Notes: generated by a model from the sequence alone, not told the origin. A stretch of DNA of 64,000 nt from DATKUC01 sp964577375 (GCA_964577375.1 CAZNYW010000017.1:1-64000); one strand, 5' to 3'. Shown: positions 33,331 to 42,220, counted from the stretch's first letter. Made by a program: numbers and translations.

Positions 33331-33519
33331 ATGGCCGTACCAAAGTACAAACCGTCTAAGGCACGTACCAGACGGCGAGGCGCCATCAATATGAAGCTGA
33401 CCGTCACAAATCTGTCGACTTGCAGCAACTGTGGTGCCAAGAAGCTGCCGCACAGGGTCTGCCCCAAGTGTGGTTTTTATCGTGGAAAACAGGTTATCGA
33501 ACCGGAGCAGCTGGCCTAA
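33331..33519 (+). CDS. rpmF: 50S ribosomal protein bL32, zinc form
   Basis: 62 residues. The N-terminus MAVPKYKPSKARTRRRGA is diagnostic. The zinc-binding cysteines are retained (CSNCG and CPKCG). It is followed by acpP and rnc, a common fatty-acid/ribosome cluster. Confidence 0.97.
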   Translation: MAVPKYKPSKARTRRRGAINMKLTVTNLSTCSNCGAKKLPHRVCPKCGFYRGKQVIEPEQLA

Positions 33520-33552
33520 TCCGGCCCAAAACATCGCTGAGGAGGAATCAGA

Positions 33553-33789
33553 ATGGACGAGCTTTTCGAAAAGATGAAGAAGCTGATTGCCGACAAACTT
33601 GAAGTGGACGAGAGCAAGATCACGCTCGACTCCTCGTTCCGACAGGATCTTGGCGCTGATAGTCTCGACACATACGAGCTCGTGTATGCGATCGAGGAAG
33701 AAATGGGAATCACCATTCCGGACGAAAAAGCGAACGAATTCGAAACCGTGCGTGACGCGCTGGACTACATCCGCTCGCAGCAGAAGTAA
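33553..33789 (+). CDS. acpP: Acyl carrier protein
   Basis: 78 residues, acidic. The phosphopantetheine attachment serine is in GADSLDT. It carries acyl chains in fatty acid synthesis. The ATG has a GAGGAA-type RBS. Neighbouring coaD makes a precursor of its prosthetic group. Confidence 0.97.
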   Translation: MDELFEKMKKLIADKLEVDESKITLDSSFRQDLGADSLDTYELVYAIEEEMGITIPDEKANEFETVRDALDYIRSQQK

Positions 33790-33794
33790 TTTCG

Positions 33795-34607
33795 GTGCTG
33801 AGTCTGAAGAATGCCAACCAGCACCGTGAGTTGTCTATAACTTCAGAACGAAAGAAAGAACTACAGCTATTCGAGAAACACGCAGGAATCAGGTTCAGGA
33901 GGCTCGACCTTCTGAACCTCGCTTTTTCTCACCGTTCGTATGCGAACGAGAATCCTGCGAATGTGGGGAACAACGAACGGCTGGAGTTCCTCGGTGATTC
34001 GGTACTTGGCCTGGTAGTAGCTGAGTACCTTTTCACCGAGTTGCCCGATCGACCGGAAGGTGATCTGGCAAAGATCAAGTCTTTCGTAGTAAGCGAAGAA
34101 AGCCTCGCGGAAGTCGCACGCAAGCTGAAAGTCGACAATTTCATCCTCATTGGCAAGGGCGAAGAGTACTCCGGCGGCCGGACCAAGAAGGCGCTGCTTG
34201 CCGACTGCCTCGAAGGTATCATCGGCGCCTATTTCCTCGACTCGGGCTTCAAGGATGCACGGAAGTTCGTCGAGCGCTACCTCGCTCCTGAAATAAACAA
34301 GGTCCTCGAGAACCGTCACCGCAAAGACTACAAGACCCTGCTGCAGGAGCTTGTGCAGAAGCGGTTCAAGACCTATCCTCGCTACGAGCTGGTGAAGCGC
34401 ACCGGCCCGGACCACAACAAGACGTTCTGGATGGAAGTACACATCAACGAGAAGGTGTTTGGGCCCGGAAACGGAAAGAACAAGAAAGAGGCGGAGCAGA
34501 ACGCGGCCCGGATTGCCTACCTTGCGATTGCGCACGAGCCGGAAAACGGCGAAGGGCCCTCACGGAGACGCAGGGGCGCGCAGCGCGGCGAGGGCGGCAG
34601 GCGATAG
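33795..34607 (+). CDS. rnc: Ribonuclease III
   Basis: 270 residues. The signature NNERLEFLGDSVLGLVVAEYL gives the catalytic Glu/Asp; a second acidic site lies in DCLEGIIGAYFLD. The C-terminal dsRNA-binding domain has YELVKRTGPDHNKTF and KKEAEQNAA. A basic tail ends the protein. The GTG at 33795 lacks a clear SD; an in-frame TTG at 33831 is the alternative. Confidence 0.95.
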   Translation: MLSLKNANQHRELSITSERKKELQLFEKHAGIRFRRLDLLNLAFSHRSYANENPANVGNNERLEFLGDSVLGLVVAEYLFTELPDRPEGDLAKIKSFVVSEESLAEVARKLKVDNFILIGKGEEYSGGRTKKALLADCLEGIIGAYFLDSGFKDARKFVERYLAPEINKVLENRHRKDYKTLLQELVQKRFKTYPRYELVKRTGPDHNKTFWMEVHINEKVFGPGNGKNKKEAEQNAARIAYLAIAHEPENGEGPSRRRRGAQRGEGGRR

Positions 34608-34622
34608 TCACAGGAGCCGTCG

Positions 34623-36047
34623 TCAGCTTTCGTGCGGTGAGTCAGGCTTGACCTGCTCGCGGTAGAAGTTGCGCGCGAGCCGCAGAAGCGTTTCCTTCTG
34701 GTTCTGGGTGGGGTCGTCGAGGACGGTCTCAAGCAACAGATTCAAAACCACACCCATCAGCGGGCCCTTCGGTATTCCGGCGGCGGCGAGGTCGTTGCCG
34801 TTGATCTGGAGGTCGGCGATGGTCAGTACCGCGTCGGCGTGCATGACCCGCTCGACGCGGCGCGCAAGTTCGTCGAGGTTTGCGTCGGGCGTGGGCCGTC
34901 CCGTCTTGCCGTAGGTGTCGGCGCGCCTGAGCAGATAGAGCGAGGGCAAGGCCGATGCCCCGACGCGGGCGACAAAGCGCCTCACCGCTGCGTCGGACCA
35001 GTCCGGCTGGTAATGGAACATGTGCTGGCGTATCAAATGGCATACGCTGCGGATAAACTGGTTTGGATACTTAAGCCGTGTCAGGATCGCGGCCGCCATC
35101 TCGGTGGAGACCTCCTCGTGATGGTGGAAAGAGATGTTTCCATCCTCATCGCGCGTATAGGTAGGCGCCTTTCCGATGTCGTGAAGGAGGGCTGCGGTGC
35201 GGACCTCGAGCATCTCGGCCGGGGCTCCGTCACAGGCGAGAAGCGAGTGATCGAGGACATCGAACTGCAAGGCTGGACGGCGGTTTCGAAGGGCCCGCGG
35301 CGGTTCGGCCTGCTCGATTCCTGCGCATGCGGCAAGCTCGGGCAGTATCTTTTCGAGCACGCCCGACTCGACTGCGGGCCTCAGTCCAAGCGATGGGCGC
35401 GACGATTCGAGAATGCGGTTCAGCTCTTCGCGGATGCGCTCGGCTGACACCGCGTCGAGCCGGTCGCGGCACCGGCCTATCGCCTTGAAGGTTTCCGGCT
35501 CAATTTCAAACCCGAGCTGGGCGGCAAAACGCAGCGCCCGGAGCACCCGCAGGCCGTCCTCATTGAATCGCTCGACCGGGTCGCCGATCGCCCGGACCGT
35601 TCGCCGGCGGATGTCCTCGATGCCTCCGTGCGGGTCCACGAAGGCCGCGGTCTCCAGATTGAGCGCCATCCCATTCATCGTGAAATCTCTTCTCTTGAGG
35701 TCCTCTTCGATTGTCGAGGCGAAGGAAACAGCATCTGGATGACGTGAGTCGGTATAGCCCGATTCGGTGCGAAAGGTGGTGACCTCGAGCTTCTCCTTCC
35801 TGAAGAGCACGGTGACCGTGCCGTGCTTTGCGCCGGTGGGAATCACCCGGCGAAAGAGACCGGTGACCTGCTCCGGCGATGCGTCGGTTGCGATATCCCA
35901 GTCGGAAGGGTCGTTGCCCATGACGATGTTCCGGATTGCGCCGCCCACCAGAAAGCACTGGAATCCTGCGTCCTGAAAGACGCGGGCAAATGACTTGAGT
36001 GCCCGGGGCGGCACTACCGCGCGGCGCGGGTGAAACAGCGAAGACAT
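34623..36047 (-). CDS. cca: tRNA nucleotidyltransferase (CCA-adding) / poly(A) polymerase family, HD-containing
   Basis: 474 residues. The class II nucleotidyltransferase head has FLVGGAIRN and DWDIATDASP with the catalytic DxD-type acidic pair; RRDFTMNGMALN and RFNEDGLRVLRALRF follow. An HD domain has LLHDIGK. Neither tRNA gene in this window encodes CCA, in keeping with a need for CCA addition. The ATG at 36047 is preceded by TATAAT at 36060-36055 on the minus strand, so the mRNA is predicted to be leaderless. Confidence 0.92.
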   Translation of the reverse strand: MSSLFHPRRAVVPPRALKSFARVFQDAGFQCFLVGGAIRNIVMGNDPSDWDIATDASPEQVTGLFRRVIPTGAKHGTVTVLFRKEKLEVTTFRTESGYTDSRHPDAVSFASTIEEDLKRRDFTMNGMALNLETAAFVDPHGGIEDIRRRTVRAIGDPVERFNEDGLRVLRALRFAAQLGFEIEPETFKAIGRCRDRLDAVSAERIREELNRILESSRPSLGLRPAVESGVLEKILPELAACAGIEQAEPPRALRNRRPALQFDVLDHSLLACDGAPAEMLEVRTAALLHDIGKAPTYTRDEDGNISFHHHEEVSTEMAAAILTRLKYPNQFIRSVCHLIRQHMFHYQPDWSDAAVRRFVARVGASALPSLYLLRRADTYGKTGRPTPDANLDELARRVERVMHADAVLTIADLQINGNDLAAAGIPKGPLMGVVLNLLLETVLDDPTQNQKETLLRLARNFYREQVKPDSPHES

Positions 36048-36054
36048 AGAGCGA

Positions 36055-36083
36055 ATTATACCCGGTTTGTGGTTTCTATACAA
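36055..36083 (-). promoter_or_regulatory. Predicted cca promoter, leaderless
   Basis: Minus strand: TTGTAT (36083-36078), 17 nt, consensus TATAAT (36060-36055), then 7 nt to the ATG. The -35 overlaps the tail of the flaB terminator. Confidence 0.55.
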
Positions 36084-36109
36084 AAAGGGCCGCCCTTTTG
36101 AGGGCGGCC
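36082..36109 (-). terminator. Rho-independent terminator of flaB
   Basis: Minus strand: 8-bp GC stem GGCCGCCC (36109-36102) and GGGCGGCC (36095-36088), 6-nt loop TCAAAA, followed by C and five T (36086-36082). It lies 25 nt past the flaB stop codon. Confidence 0.85.
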
Positions 36110-36134
36110 TGGAATTGCTGCTCGGTAACCGGAA

Positions 36135-37007
36135 TTACCGGAAGAGCTGCAGTACCGACTGCGGTTTCTGGTTCGCCTGGGCGAGCATTGCAGTCGATGC
36201 CTGGACGAGGATCTGATCCTTGACGAACTGGACCATCGCATGAGCCATGTCGGTGTCGCGGATTCGCGACTCGGCTGCCTGGAGGTTTTCAGCGCCGACC
36301 GCGAGACCCTTGCGGGCGTACCCGAGACGGTTCTGATAGGCGCCCAGGTCCGCACGCTGCTTGTTGACGATCTTCAAGGCCTTGTCGAGGACGCCGATGG
36401 AAGCGTTGGCCTTGTCGGGAGTCGAAAGGGAGATGAAGCTTGCGGTGTGGGGGAGGCCATTGGTGCTCTGGATACCGAGGCCCTGCGCGGTCATCGTTCC
36501 GATGTAGACGCGGATGCGCTGGTCCATGTTCGCGCCGATGTGGAACCACATGCTGGCGGTGACGACGTTCACGCCGGTGTCCCGGGCGAAACGGCCGGTC
36601 AGCAGGTTCATGCCGTTGAACTGGGCGTGGGACGCGATCCGGTTGACCTCGTTGACGAGCTGGGAAACTTCGACCTGGATTTGCATGCGGTCTTCACTGG
36701 TGTAGATACCGTTCGAAGACTGTACGGCAAGCTCACGAATCCGCTGAATGATGTCTTCACTCTCCTGGAGGTATCCTTCAGTGGTCTGGATGAGCGAAAT
36801 GCCGTCCGCTGCGTTCATCTCGGCGCGGTTGAGTCCACGGATCTGAGCACGCATCTTTTCGGAAACCGCCAGACCGGAGGCGTCGTCTCCCGCCCGGTTG
36901 ATCCGCATTCCCGAGGACAGCTTCTCGATGTCCTTGTTCAGCCGCAGGTTGTTGAACTTGAGCTGCCTGTCGGCAAACATGGCGCTCAGGTTGTGGTTGA
37001 TTACCAT
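36135..37007 (-). CDS. flaB: Periplasmic flagellar filament protein FlaB (flagellin)
   Basis: 290 residues, the usual spirochaete FlaB length. The N-terminal D0/D1 region (MVINHNLSAMFADRQL, EKLSSGMRINRAGDDASGLAVSEKMR) and C-terminal coiled region ending LQLFR are typical. There is no signal peptide; export is through the flagellar system to the periplasm. ATG 37007 has AAGGAGG upstream, itself inside a hairpin. An upstream in-frame extension through the leader was rejected. Confidence 0.97.
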   Translation of the reverse strand: MVINHNLSAMFADRQLKFNNLRLNKDIEKLSSGMRINRAGDDASGLAVSEKMRAQIRGLNRAEMNAADGISLIQTTEGYLQESEDIIQRIRELAVQSSNGIYTSEDRMQIQVEVSQLVNEVNRIASHAQFNGMNLLTGRFARDTGVNVVTASMWFHIGANMDQRIRVYIGTMTAQGLGIQSTNGLPHTASFISLSTPDKANASIGVLDKALKIVNKQRADLGAYQNRLGYARKGLAVGAENLQAAESRIRDTDMAHAMVQFVKDQILVQASTAMLAQANQKPQSVLQLFR

Positions 37008-37111
37008 ACAATCCTCCTTGATTGTACCGTACGTGGGACGTGTTGCGTCGAACTTCCGTGTTCGACGACCCTCTTCCCCCCCCCTACGGGGGGAGTCTCC
37101 GGACAGGAGAC
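37007..37111 (-). promoter_or_regulatory. Structured flaB leader with GGA-loop hairpins (possible CsrA sites)
   Basis: In mRNA order there are four hairpins: arms GTCTCC/GGAGAC (37111-37095); a C6/G6 stem (37093-37076 region); an 8-bp stem CGTCGAAC/GTTCGACG (37067-37046) with loop ACGGAA; and a 7-bp stem TACAATC/GATTGTA (37026-37007) with loop AAGGAG. The last loop is the Shine-Dalgarno and its stem reaches the A of the ATG. Both final loops contain ANGGA, the core CsrA recognition motif. Confidence 0.6.
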
Positions 37112-37137
37112 TTCTACATTGATTGTCGACACGGTGA

Positions 37138-37145
37138 AAATCGGC
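37138..37145 (-). promoter_or_regulatory. Possible sigma28-type -10 of flaB
   Basis: GCCGATTT on the minus strand (37145-37138) resembles the flagellar sigma28 -10 GCCGATAA. The -35 is weak (an A-rich tract lies upstream), so this is tentative. Confidence 0.3.
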
Positions 37146-37180
37146 TTGAGCTTTTTTTTGCAGTGCGTGCTGGTCAGTCT

Positions 37181-37208
37181 TTGCAAAGCGGGGGAAATGG
37201 CCTAATCT
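37181..37208 (+). promoter_or_regulatory. Predicted thiN promoter, near-leaderless
   Basis: TTGCAA (37181-37186), 16 nt, TAATCT (37203-37208), then 9 nt to ATG 37218. No SD sequence is available in the short predicted leader. Confidence 0.45.
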
Positions 37209-37217
37209 CATCCGCAT

Positions 37218-37841
37218 ATGCGCGGTATCCTTTTCACCGGCGGTGAATGTCCCAGATTCGAGCTCGTGAGACAGTGGCTGACCGACGGCTGCATCATAGT
37301 CGCCGCGGATTCGGGTTATGATAGCGTGCGTGAATATGGGCTGGCGCCGGCCCTCGTCGTCGGTGACATGGATTCGATCCGGGACCGCGACGCAGTGATG
37401 CGGCTTCCGGAGGAAAAGCGGCGGATCTATCCGGCGGAAAAAGACGATACCGACACCGAGCTGGGACTTGCAGCATTGCGCGACCTGGGTGCGGATGAGA
37501 TCGTTGTGGTCGGGGGCGGCGGCGGGCGTCTCGATCACCTGCTCGGGATTGTGGCTCTTTTCAGCCGGCCGGCCGGACCGCTGGTATGGCTGCTGCCCGG
37601 GAACGAGGTGCACCGGATCGAAGGCCGGTGGGCATTGCGGGTGGACCACGGGGAGACGCTCTCCTTTTTTCCGGCTTCGGATGGACCGTGCCGGATGCGG
37701 AGCACCGGGCTGAAATGGCCCCTGGACGGGCTGACCTGGCGGACCGGATCGGTTGGAATCAGCAACGTCGCCACGAGGGATGAGGTGACGGTGGAGATGC
37801 TGAGCGGCCGGTTGATCATGGTCAGATCAACACAGGAGTAA
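37218..37841 (+). CDS. thiN: Thiamine pyrophosphokinase
   Basis: 207 residues. It converts thiamine to thiamine pyrophosphate using ATP. Motifs: ADSGYDSVREYG, VVGDMDSIRD, YPAEKDDTDTELGL and GGGGGRLDHLLG, which together define the family active site. It lies upstream of a large conserved gene, with a 4-bp gap. Confidence 0.95.
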   Translation: MRGILFTGGECPRFELVRQWLTDGCIIVAADSGYDSVREYGLAPALVVGDMDSIRDRDAVMRLPEEKRRIYPAEKDDTDTELGLAALRDLGADEIVVVGGGGGRLDHLLGIVALFSRPAGPLVWLLPGNEVHRIEGRWALRVDHGETLSFFPASDGPCRMRSTGLKWPLDGLTWRTGSVGISNVATRDEVTVEMLSGRLIMVRSTQE

Positions 37842-37845
37842 CGGT

Positions 37846-39723
37846 GTGACTGGGCGCAAGAGTCTTCAGGAGCTGGTAGATGAGTTGCCGGCCGAGGAGC
37901 GGAAGGAGCTTTACGAGCGTGTCAAACGCAGTCTCAGTCTGCAGACGGACGAGAGCCGGAAGATCTATCACGCCGAGCTTCCCCGCGACCGCCGCGCGGA
38001 GCTGATTCAGCAGGAGATACAATCGCTGGGCCTCTGGGCGCGATTCGTCTACTGGCTCATGAGGCTTCTCTCTCACCGTCCCGACGAAGAGGTTTTTCTC
38101 CGTTACAAAATGGGCCGCATGCGGCGAACGATAAGCGGAGCGGGCACGGACCTGGTGGATTTTGTCGAGAAGTTCCTGCTGCCGGAAGCCGGCCGACGGC
38201 TCTTTTCACTCTATCAGGCGGCATATCCGATAATTCCGATGTTCCGTCTGCTCTGGACTGATACCGACTTCCTTCAGGAAATGGTCTCTTTTCTCCTCGA
38301 GAGGCGAATCCCCGACGCAAAAACCGAAATCAATCAGTTCATGCCCATGAAGGAGATGCAGGACCTCTTCATGCAGACTGAGAAGAAGCAAAGCATTCGA
38401 AACGAGGTGATGGCGCGGCTCGAACGGTATCTGTCCGCGCTGCAGCCGGATATGTTCTCTCATCTCGAAGAAGGCCTGCTCCCGCTCTATTACCTGAAGG
38501 GGCTGTGTCTGTTTCCCTACGACGAGTTCTACTCGATGATGGGCGCCGACCTCGGGTACAGCGCGCCGGAGAAGATTCCGGAGCTGCAGGCAGTACGTAT
38601 ACTTGATATCGAGCATTATCTGGAGGAGCTGTACTACGCGATCTACAGCACGCACAGGCTGCCGAAGAATGTCATTGTACACAGTGAGCTTCTCGAGTAC
38701 TACGTAGACAATTCGGAACAGGAGAGGATTGCTCTGATCGGGGTGGTCGCCGGAAGCGAGGGAGCCGGCGAACCTGAAGAGGTTGAAGCGGGCGATGATG
38801 AGGAAGCTTCCGAAGAGGCGCCTGAAGGAGACGATGAGGGATCTGACGCGCGCCAGCAGCGTATCTCGTCTCTGAGAAAGGCGCTGCGGAGCGCAAAGGA
38901 TCAGGCCGAGCGACTCCACCGGTCGCTTCCGATTGCGGATATCATCAAATACTTCCGGGAGGATCCCTACTACAGGTTTCTCGTATATGTTCCACGGTTG
39001 AACCTTCGGGAGTACTACGCATCTGCTTTGACGGTCAGTATTCTCGGCCAGCTCGAGTCGAGGTTCGAGGACGTCCGGATGGGCGTGATCGGGCGTATGA
39101 TTACGCACATTTTCGGGACCGAGCCGCCTGAGTTCGAAAATTTTCGTTCCTCCAGTTTTGCCTGGGTAAAGGGAATCGGACTTCCCACGATCAGGTACGT
39201 CAAATCGGTGAATATACTCTACAACTACATTCGCCTTCACTATTTTGGCGAGCTGCATGAGCTTGTCCAGGCGCTGAGCCGCATAATACCGGCACGCTAT
39301 CGGGAGGAACAGAGCTCCATGGTTTTTCACGCTGCCGGGCTGGAAGATCTGATGGACAAGATTCACGCGTTTGATCTTTCGTTCAGCCCGGATACCGATG
39401 AGGGGAAGAGCCTGATCCGTATGCGGACCGCGATGGAGAAGGACCCGTCACTGCAGCGATCTTTCCGGATCATCATGGCGCAGAAGGACCGTGATGCCCG
39501 TTCACTGCTGGACAAAGGCGCCGAGCATATTCAGGGGCTGCAGAATGCCTTTTCCAACCTTCGCCAGGCAAGGGAGCCGGCGCTGTCGGGTCGTCTTGCG
39601 CAGTACCAGGGCGTCGAAGGCGTACAAAGGGACGGAGACTCACTTCTTGCCCGGTACATCGAAACCTTCGTCTTTCTGAGGAAGCTACTCAATCAGCTGA
39701 TCGCAATGGAGGAGGGGTATTGA
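37846..39723 (+). CDS. Large conserved spirochaete-type hypothetical protein
   Basis: 625 residues, mostly helical, without signal peptide or clear transmembrane segment. Aromatic-rich stretches occur (LWARFVYWLMRLL, LFSLYQAAYPIIPMFRLLW), and an acidic linker near 300-330 (EEVEAGDDEEASEEAPEGDD) separates two halves. It resembles long uncharacterised spirochaete proteins (possibly DUF5312; I cannot confirm this). GTG 37846 has AGGAG 7 nt upstream. Function unknown. Confidence 0.75.
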   Translation: MTGRKSLQELVDELPAEERKELYERVKRSLSLQTDESRKIYHAELPRDRRAELIQQEIQSLGLWARFVYWLMRLLSHRPDEEVFLRYKMGRMRRTISGAGTDLVDFVEKFLLPEAGRRLFSLYQAAYPIIPMFRLLWTDTDFLQEMVSFLLERRIPDAKTEINQFMPMKEMQDLFMQTEKKQSIRNEVMARLERYLSALQPDMFSHLEEGLLPLYYLKGLCLFPYDEFYSMMGADLGYSAPEKIPELQAVRILDIEHYLEELYYAIYSTHRLPKNVIVHSELLEYYVDNSEQERIALIGVVAGSEGAGEPEEVEAGDDEEASEEAPEGDDEGSDARQQRISSLRKALRSAKDQAERLHRSLPIADIIKYFREDPYYRFLVYVPRLNLREYYASALTVSILGQLESRFEDVRMGVIGRMITHIFGTEPPEFENFRSSSFAWVKGIGLPTIRYVKSVNILYNYIRLHYFGELHELVQALSRIIPARYREEQSSMVFHAAGLEDLMDKIHAFDLSFSPDTDEGKSLIRMRTAMEKDPSLQRSFRIIMAQKDRDARSLLDKGAEHIQGLQNAFSNLRQAREPALSGRLAQYQGVEGVQRDGDSLLARYIETFVFLRKLLNQLIAMEEGY

Positions 39724-39736
39724 GCGCGGCCTGCTT

Positions 39737-40231
39737 TCAGCCGCGGGTCGACTCGAGCTCCTGAATGGCGTTTCGAATTCTTTCGGTAGTCTCCTGAGGA
39801 TCTTCGACAAGCACCCTCTTGCCGGCAAGCAGGTCCGCAATTCCTGTTTCCCGTGGATAGCGCGGGATAATGTGCAGATGGATGTGGTCGATTGACGCGC
39901 CAGCAACCGGCCCCATGTTGTAACCTATGTTGTATGCCCGCGGTGTGTGGGTGCGGTCTAGCGCGTCGAGGATCAGACGGTTGACCTTTGAGAGGTCCTC
40001 CTCCTCTTCCTTTGTGTATTCCCGGATATCGAGGAGATGGCGCCGTGGAAATACCATTATGTGGCCGGGGTTGTAGGGGTAAAGATTGACTGCTGCAATG
40101 AAGTGCGCGCTGCGATAGACGGTGAGATTGACGACATCCGGCGAGTTGTCCCGTATGAGGCAGAGAATGCAGCCTACCGGCCGGCCGCCCTTGATATAGG
40201 CCATCTTCTCGAAATTGAAGAAATATTCCAT
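39737..40231 (-). CDS. HIT-family nucleotide hydrolase/phosphorylase
   Basis: 164 residues. The HIT signature HIHLHII with an upstream NPGHIMVFPRRH segment, and CILC near the N-terminus (likely half of a zinc site), fit the AP4A phosphorylase/HIT branch. Substrate is unknown. It follows the SPFH-like gene by 9 bp on the same strand. The start at 40231 lacks an SD; an internal ATG nine codons on is possible. Confidence 0.9.
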   Translation of the reverse strand: MEYFFNFEKMAYIKGGRPVGCILCLIRDNSPDVVNLTVYRSAHFIAAVNLYPYNPGHIMVFPRRHLLDIREYTKEEEEDLSKVNRLILDALDRTHTPRAYNIGYNMGPVAGASIDHIHLHIIPRYPRETGIADLLAGKRVLVEDPQETTERIRNAIQELESTRG

Positions 40232-40240
40232 TGCGCGACA

Positions 40241-41158
40241 CTATCGGAGTGTGTTCGGCAGCTGCCCGGACCCGCCGCCCGAAGAGGACTGTGTCGACGG
40301 TGGTTGCGACGAGGGGGGAGTGGTCGATGGAAGCATCAGATCATTGAGATTGATCGAATCGGGATTCTTGCCGTTTTCGAGTGCGAGGTACTTGAGAAGG
40401 ATGGGATACTGGGTGAGAACCTCCCCGTATTGCCGGAGCAGGTCGAGGGTATTGGTCTTGTTGACCTGCTGCTGCGCGGCTGCCTGTGTCGCCTGCTCCA
40501 ACGCTCTGGTCTTGTTGTCGATCAGGGAGGTGTAAGAAGACTGCGCTTTGCTGTAGAGCGAGAGGTCCGGCAGCTGGAATTTGGTGACGGCGGCACTGAA
40601 AAAGGTGAAATCGGGAAACTGGCTCGAGAGCTGGGATACCAGGTCGGGTCCAATCGACGCCGGGCCAATTGACTGTGTTCCCGCCTTCTGATTCATGAGT
40701 GCAGGGACCATCTTCTGGAGAGTCGAAAGAAGTCCGGTCTCGAAATGGCTGTAGTAGGCATCGAGCGAATCGGGGGAGAGTAGACCATCCCTGGTTAGCT
40801 GCGGCAGCGCGTCCGGTTTCAGACGATAGGAAACCGTTACATCAAGTGAATAGGAAAACGAGGGATTTCCGGGAAGATACTGCGAGTAGACATCGCCCGA
40901 AGGCAGCGTGCCTGTTGCGTTCAGCGTGCTCTGTCTCGTCTGAAGCTGATAGGTGTAAAGCTCAAAGTTGGTGGGAATCACCCGTTCCCATCGCCAGATG
41001 AACCTGCCGGGCTCCAGGACCGATGAATCCCATCCGCCGGTTTTGGTGAAGGCAACCGCGTAGGTGTCGGCCGGCAGTTGCAGCTGAACCCAGCCGAAAT
41101 AGAAAACCACCGCACCTGCAATTATCAGTATCACAAGAGAGACAAGGAACTTCTTCAT
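40241..41158 (-). CDS. Membrane-anchored SPFH/prohibitin-like hypothetical protein
   Basis: 305 residues. An N-terminal transmembrane segment (about 4-22) is followed by a beta-rich region with PGRFIWRWERVIPTNFELYTY, a pattern seen in SPFH proteins. A helical Ala/Gln-rich stretch (ALEQATQAAAQQQV) comes next, and a Ser/Pro/Gly-rich tail ends the protein. Its start overlaps the end of the HAD gene by 4 bp. Function unknown. Confidence 0.7.
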   Translation of the reverse strand: MKKFLVSLVILIIAGAVVFYFGWVQLQLPADTYAVAFTKTGGWDSSVLEPGRFIWRWERVIPTNFELYTYQLQTRQSTLNATGTLPSGDVYSQYLPGNPSFSYSLDVTVSYRLKPDALPQLTRDGLLSPDSLDAYYSHFETGLLSTLQKMVPALMNQKAGTQSIGPASIGPDLVSQLSSQFPDFTFFSAAVTKFQLPDLSLYSKAQSSYTSLIDNKTRALEQATQAAAQQQVNKTNTLDLLRQYGEVLTQYPILLKYLALENGKNPDSINLNDLMLPSTTPPSSQPPSTQSSSGGGSGQLPNTLR

Positions 41159-42141
41159 CGGTGCTCCTTTCGGGCTGTCGTTGTCAGATCGAGAATTCCC
41201 GTCACCTGCGCGAGCGCGTCTACCGCAGCGTCCGCGTGCAGATGGACACAGCGCGGATCGTCCTCTCGCAGCCGGAGCGAGCGGGAATCGCCGGCAAAGA
41301 GGCAGGTCGAGAATCCGGCCTGCTGTGCGGGGAGTATGTCGTTGAGCATGTCGTTGCCGACGTACAGAACGCTGTGAGGGGACAGGGCGTAATTACGAAG
41401 AAGTTCCTCGCGCACCGACTCGAAGAGTCTCGGCGCGGGCTTGGCGACGCCGCGGCGGTAGGACCAGCTGCAGAGGCACTCGTGGATTCCGAGCTCGGCA
41501 AGTGTCGCGTCCAACAACGCTGGAAAGAGCAGCGGCGTGTAGAATTGCGCGTTGGAAATCAGTCCCACGGGGATACCGGCCCGAGCGAGGCCGGTCAACA
41601 GCTCCCGGGCGCCGGGCATAGGCCACACCGGGTTGGTCAGGCACTCGTACATTACTGCCGCCCGATAAACCGTGACCGGATCCTCGGGAGAGCGGATAAG
41701 CCCGGTTCCGTTGAGCTCTTCGAAAACAGCGGCCCAGACCTTTACGATATCCACCTCAGGAAACTCGATGCCGAGGTTCTGCTTCTCCGAGTGGATGGTT
41801 TTGATGACCGCGAGGTACTCGGAACGTCCCACCTGTTCAGCCGCCGACGCGTCGAGGATGTCGCACCCTGCAGCGCGAAGCGCCAACTCCACCGGCCCGG
41901 ATCCCGCGCTTCTCCCTTCCGGGATACTCGACGCGTGGAGCGAGATATCTCCTGAGGCGGACACGAAAAGCGTGCCATAGACGTCGAAAAGAACGGCATG
42001 GACCGGAACTTCCAGATGGTCGTAGGGTGGATATTCCGGCCTGCGCGGCTCTGCAGGCCTGCTTTCCCGGCGGATGATGCGGACGAGATCGAGAGCAAGA
42101 TCGTCCGTGACGTTCGCTTCCTCGCGTTCCGATTCCGCCAT
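41155..42141 (-). CDS. HAD-superfamily hydrolase
   Basis: 328 residues, longer than typical HAD phosphatases because of a roughly 50-residue N-terminal extension. Motif I is FDVYGTLF with the nucleophile Asp, motif II is ISNAQ, a Lys lies in GVAKPAP, and motif IV is VGNDMLND. Substrate cannot be deduced. The ATG sits 7 nt from a predicted -10, so the transcript is probably leaderless. Confidence 0.88.
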   Translation of the reverse strand: MAESEREEANVTDDLALDLVRIIRRESRPAEPRRPEYPPYDHLEVPVHAVLFDVYGTLFVSASGDISLHASSIPEGRSAGSGPVELALRAAGCDILDASAAEQVGRSEYLAVIKTIHSEKQNLGIEFPEVDIVKVWAAVFEELNGTGLIRSPEDPVTVYRAAVMYECLTNPVWPMPGARELLTGLARAGIPVGLISNAQFYTPLLFPALLDATLAELGIHECLCSWSYRRGVAKPAPRLFESVREELLRNYALSPHSVLYVGNDMLNDILPAQQAGFSTCLFAGDSRSLRLREDDPRCVHLHADAAVDALAQVTGILDLTTTARKEHR

Positions 42142-42148
42142 GAGAAGA

Positions 42149-42178
42149 ATACTAAAAGAAAATCGCTATTCAATGCAA
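42149..42178 (-). promoter_or_regulatory. Predicted promoter of the HAD-SPFH-HIT operon, leaderless
   Basis: Minus strand: TTGCAT (42178-42173), 18 nt, TAGTAT (42154-42149), 7 nt to ATG 42141. No SD precedes the start. Confidence 0.45.
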
Positions 42179-42220
42179 GCTCCCATCCGTGTTAGACTCG
42201 GGCCTGTGGAAAGGGGCCAC

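Noticed and set aside
37008..37649. Extension of the flaB reading frame upstream into the thiN region
   Set aside because: The FlaB family starts at MVINHN, a strong AAGGAGG precedes that ATG, and the extension has no similarity and is antisense to thiN.
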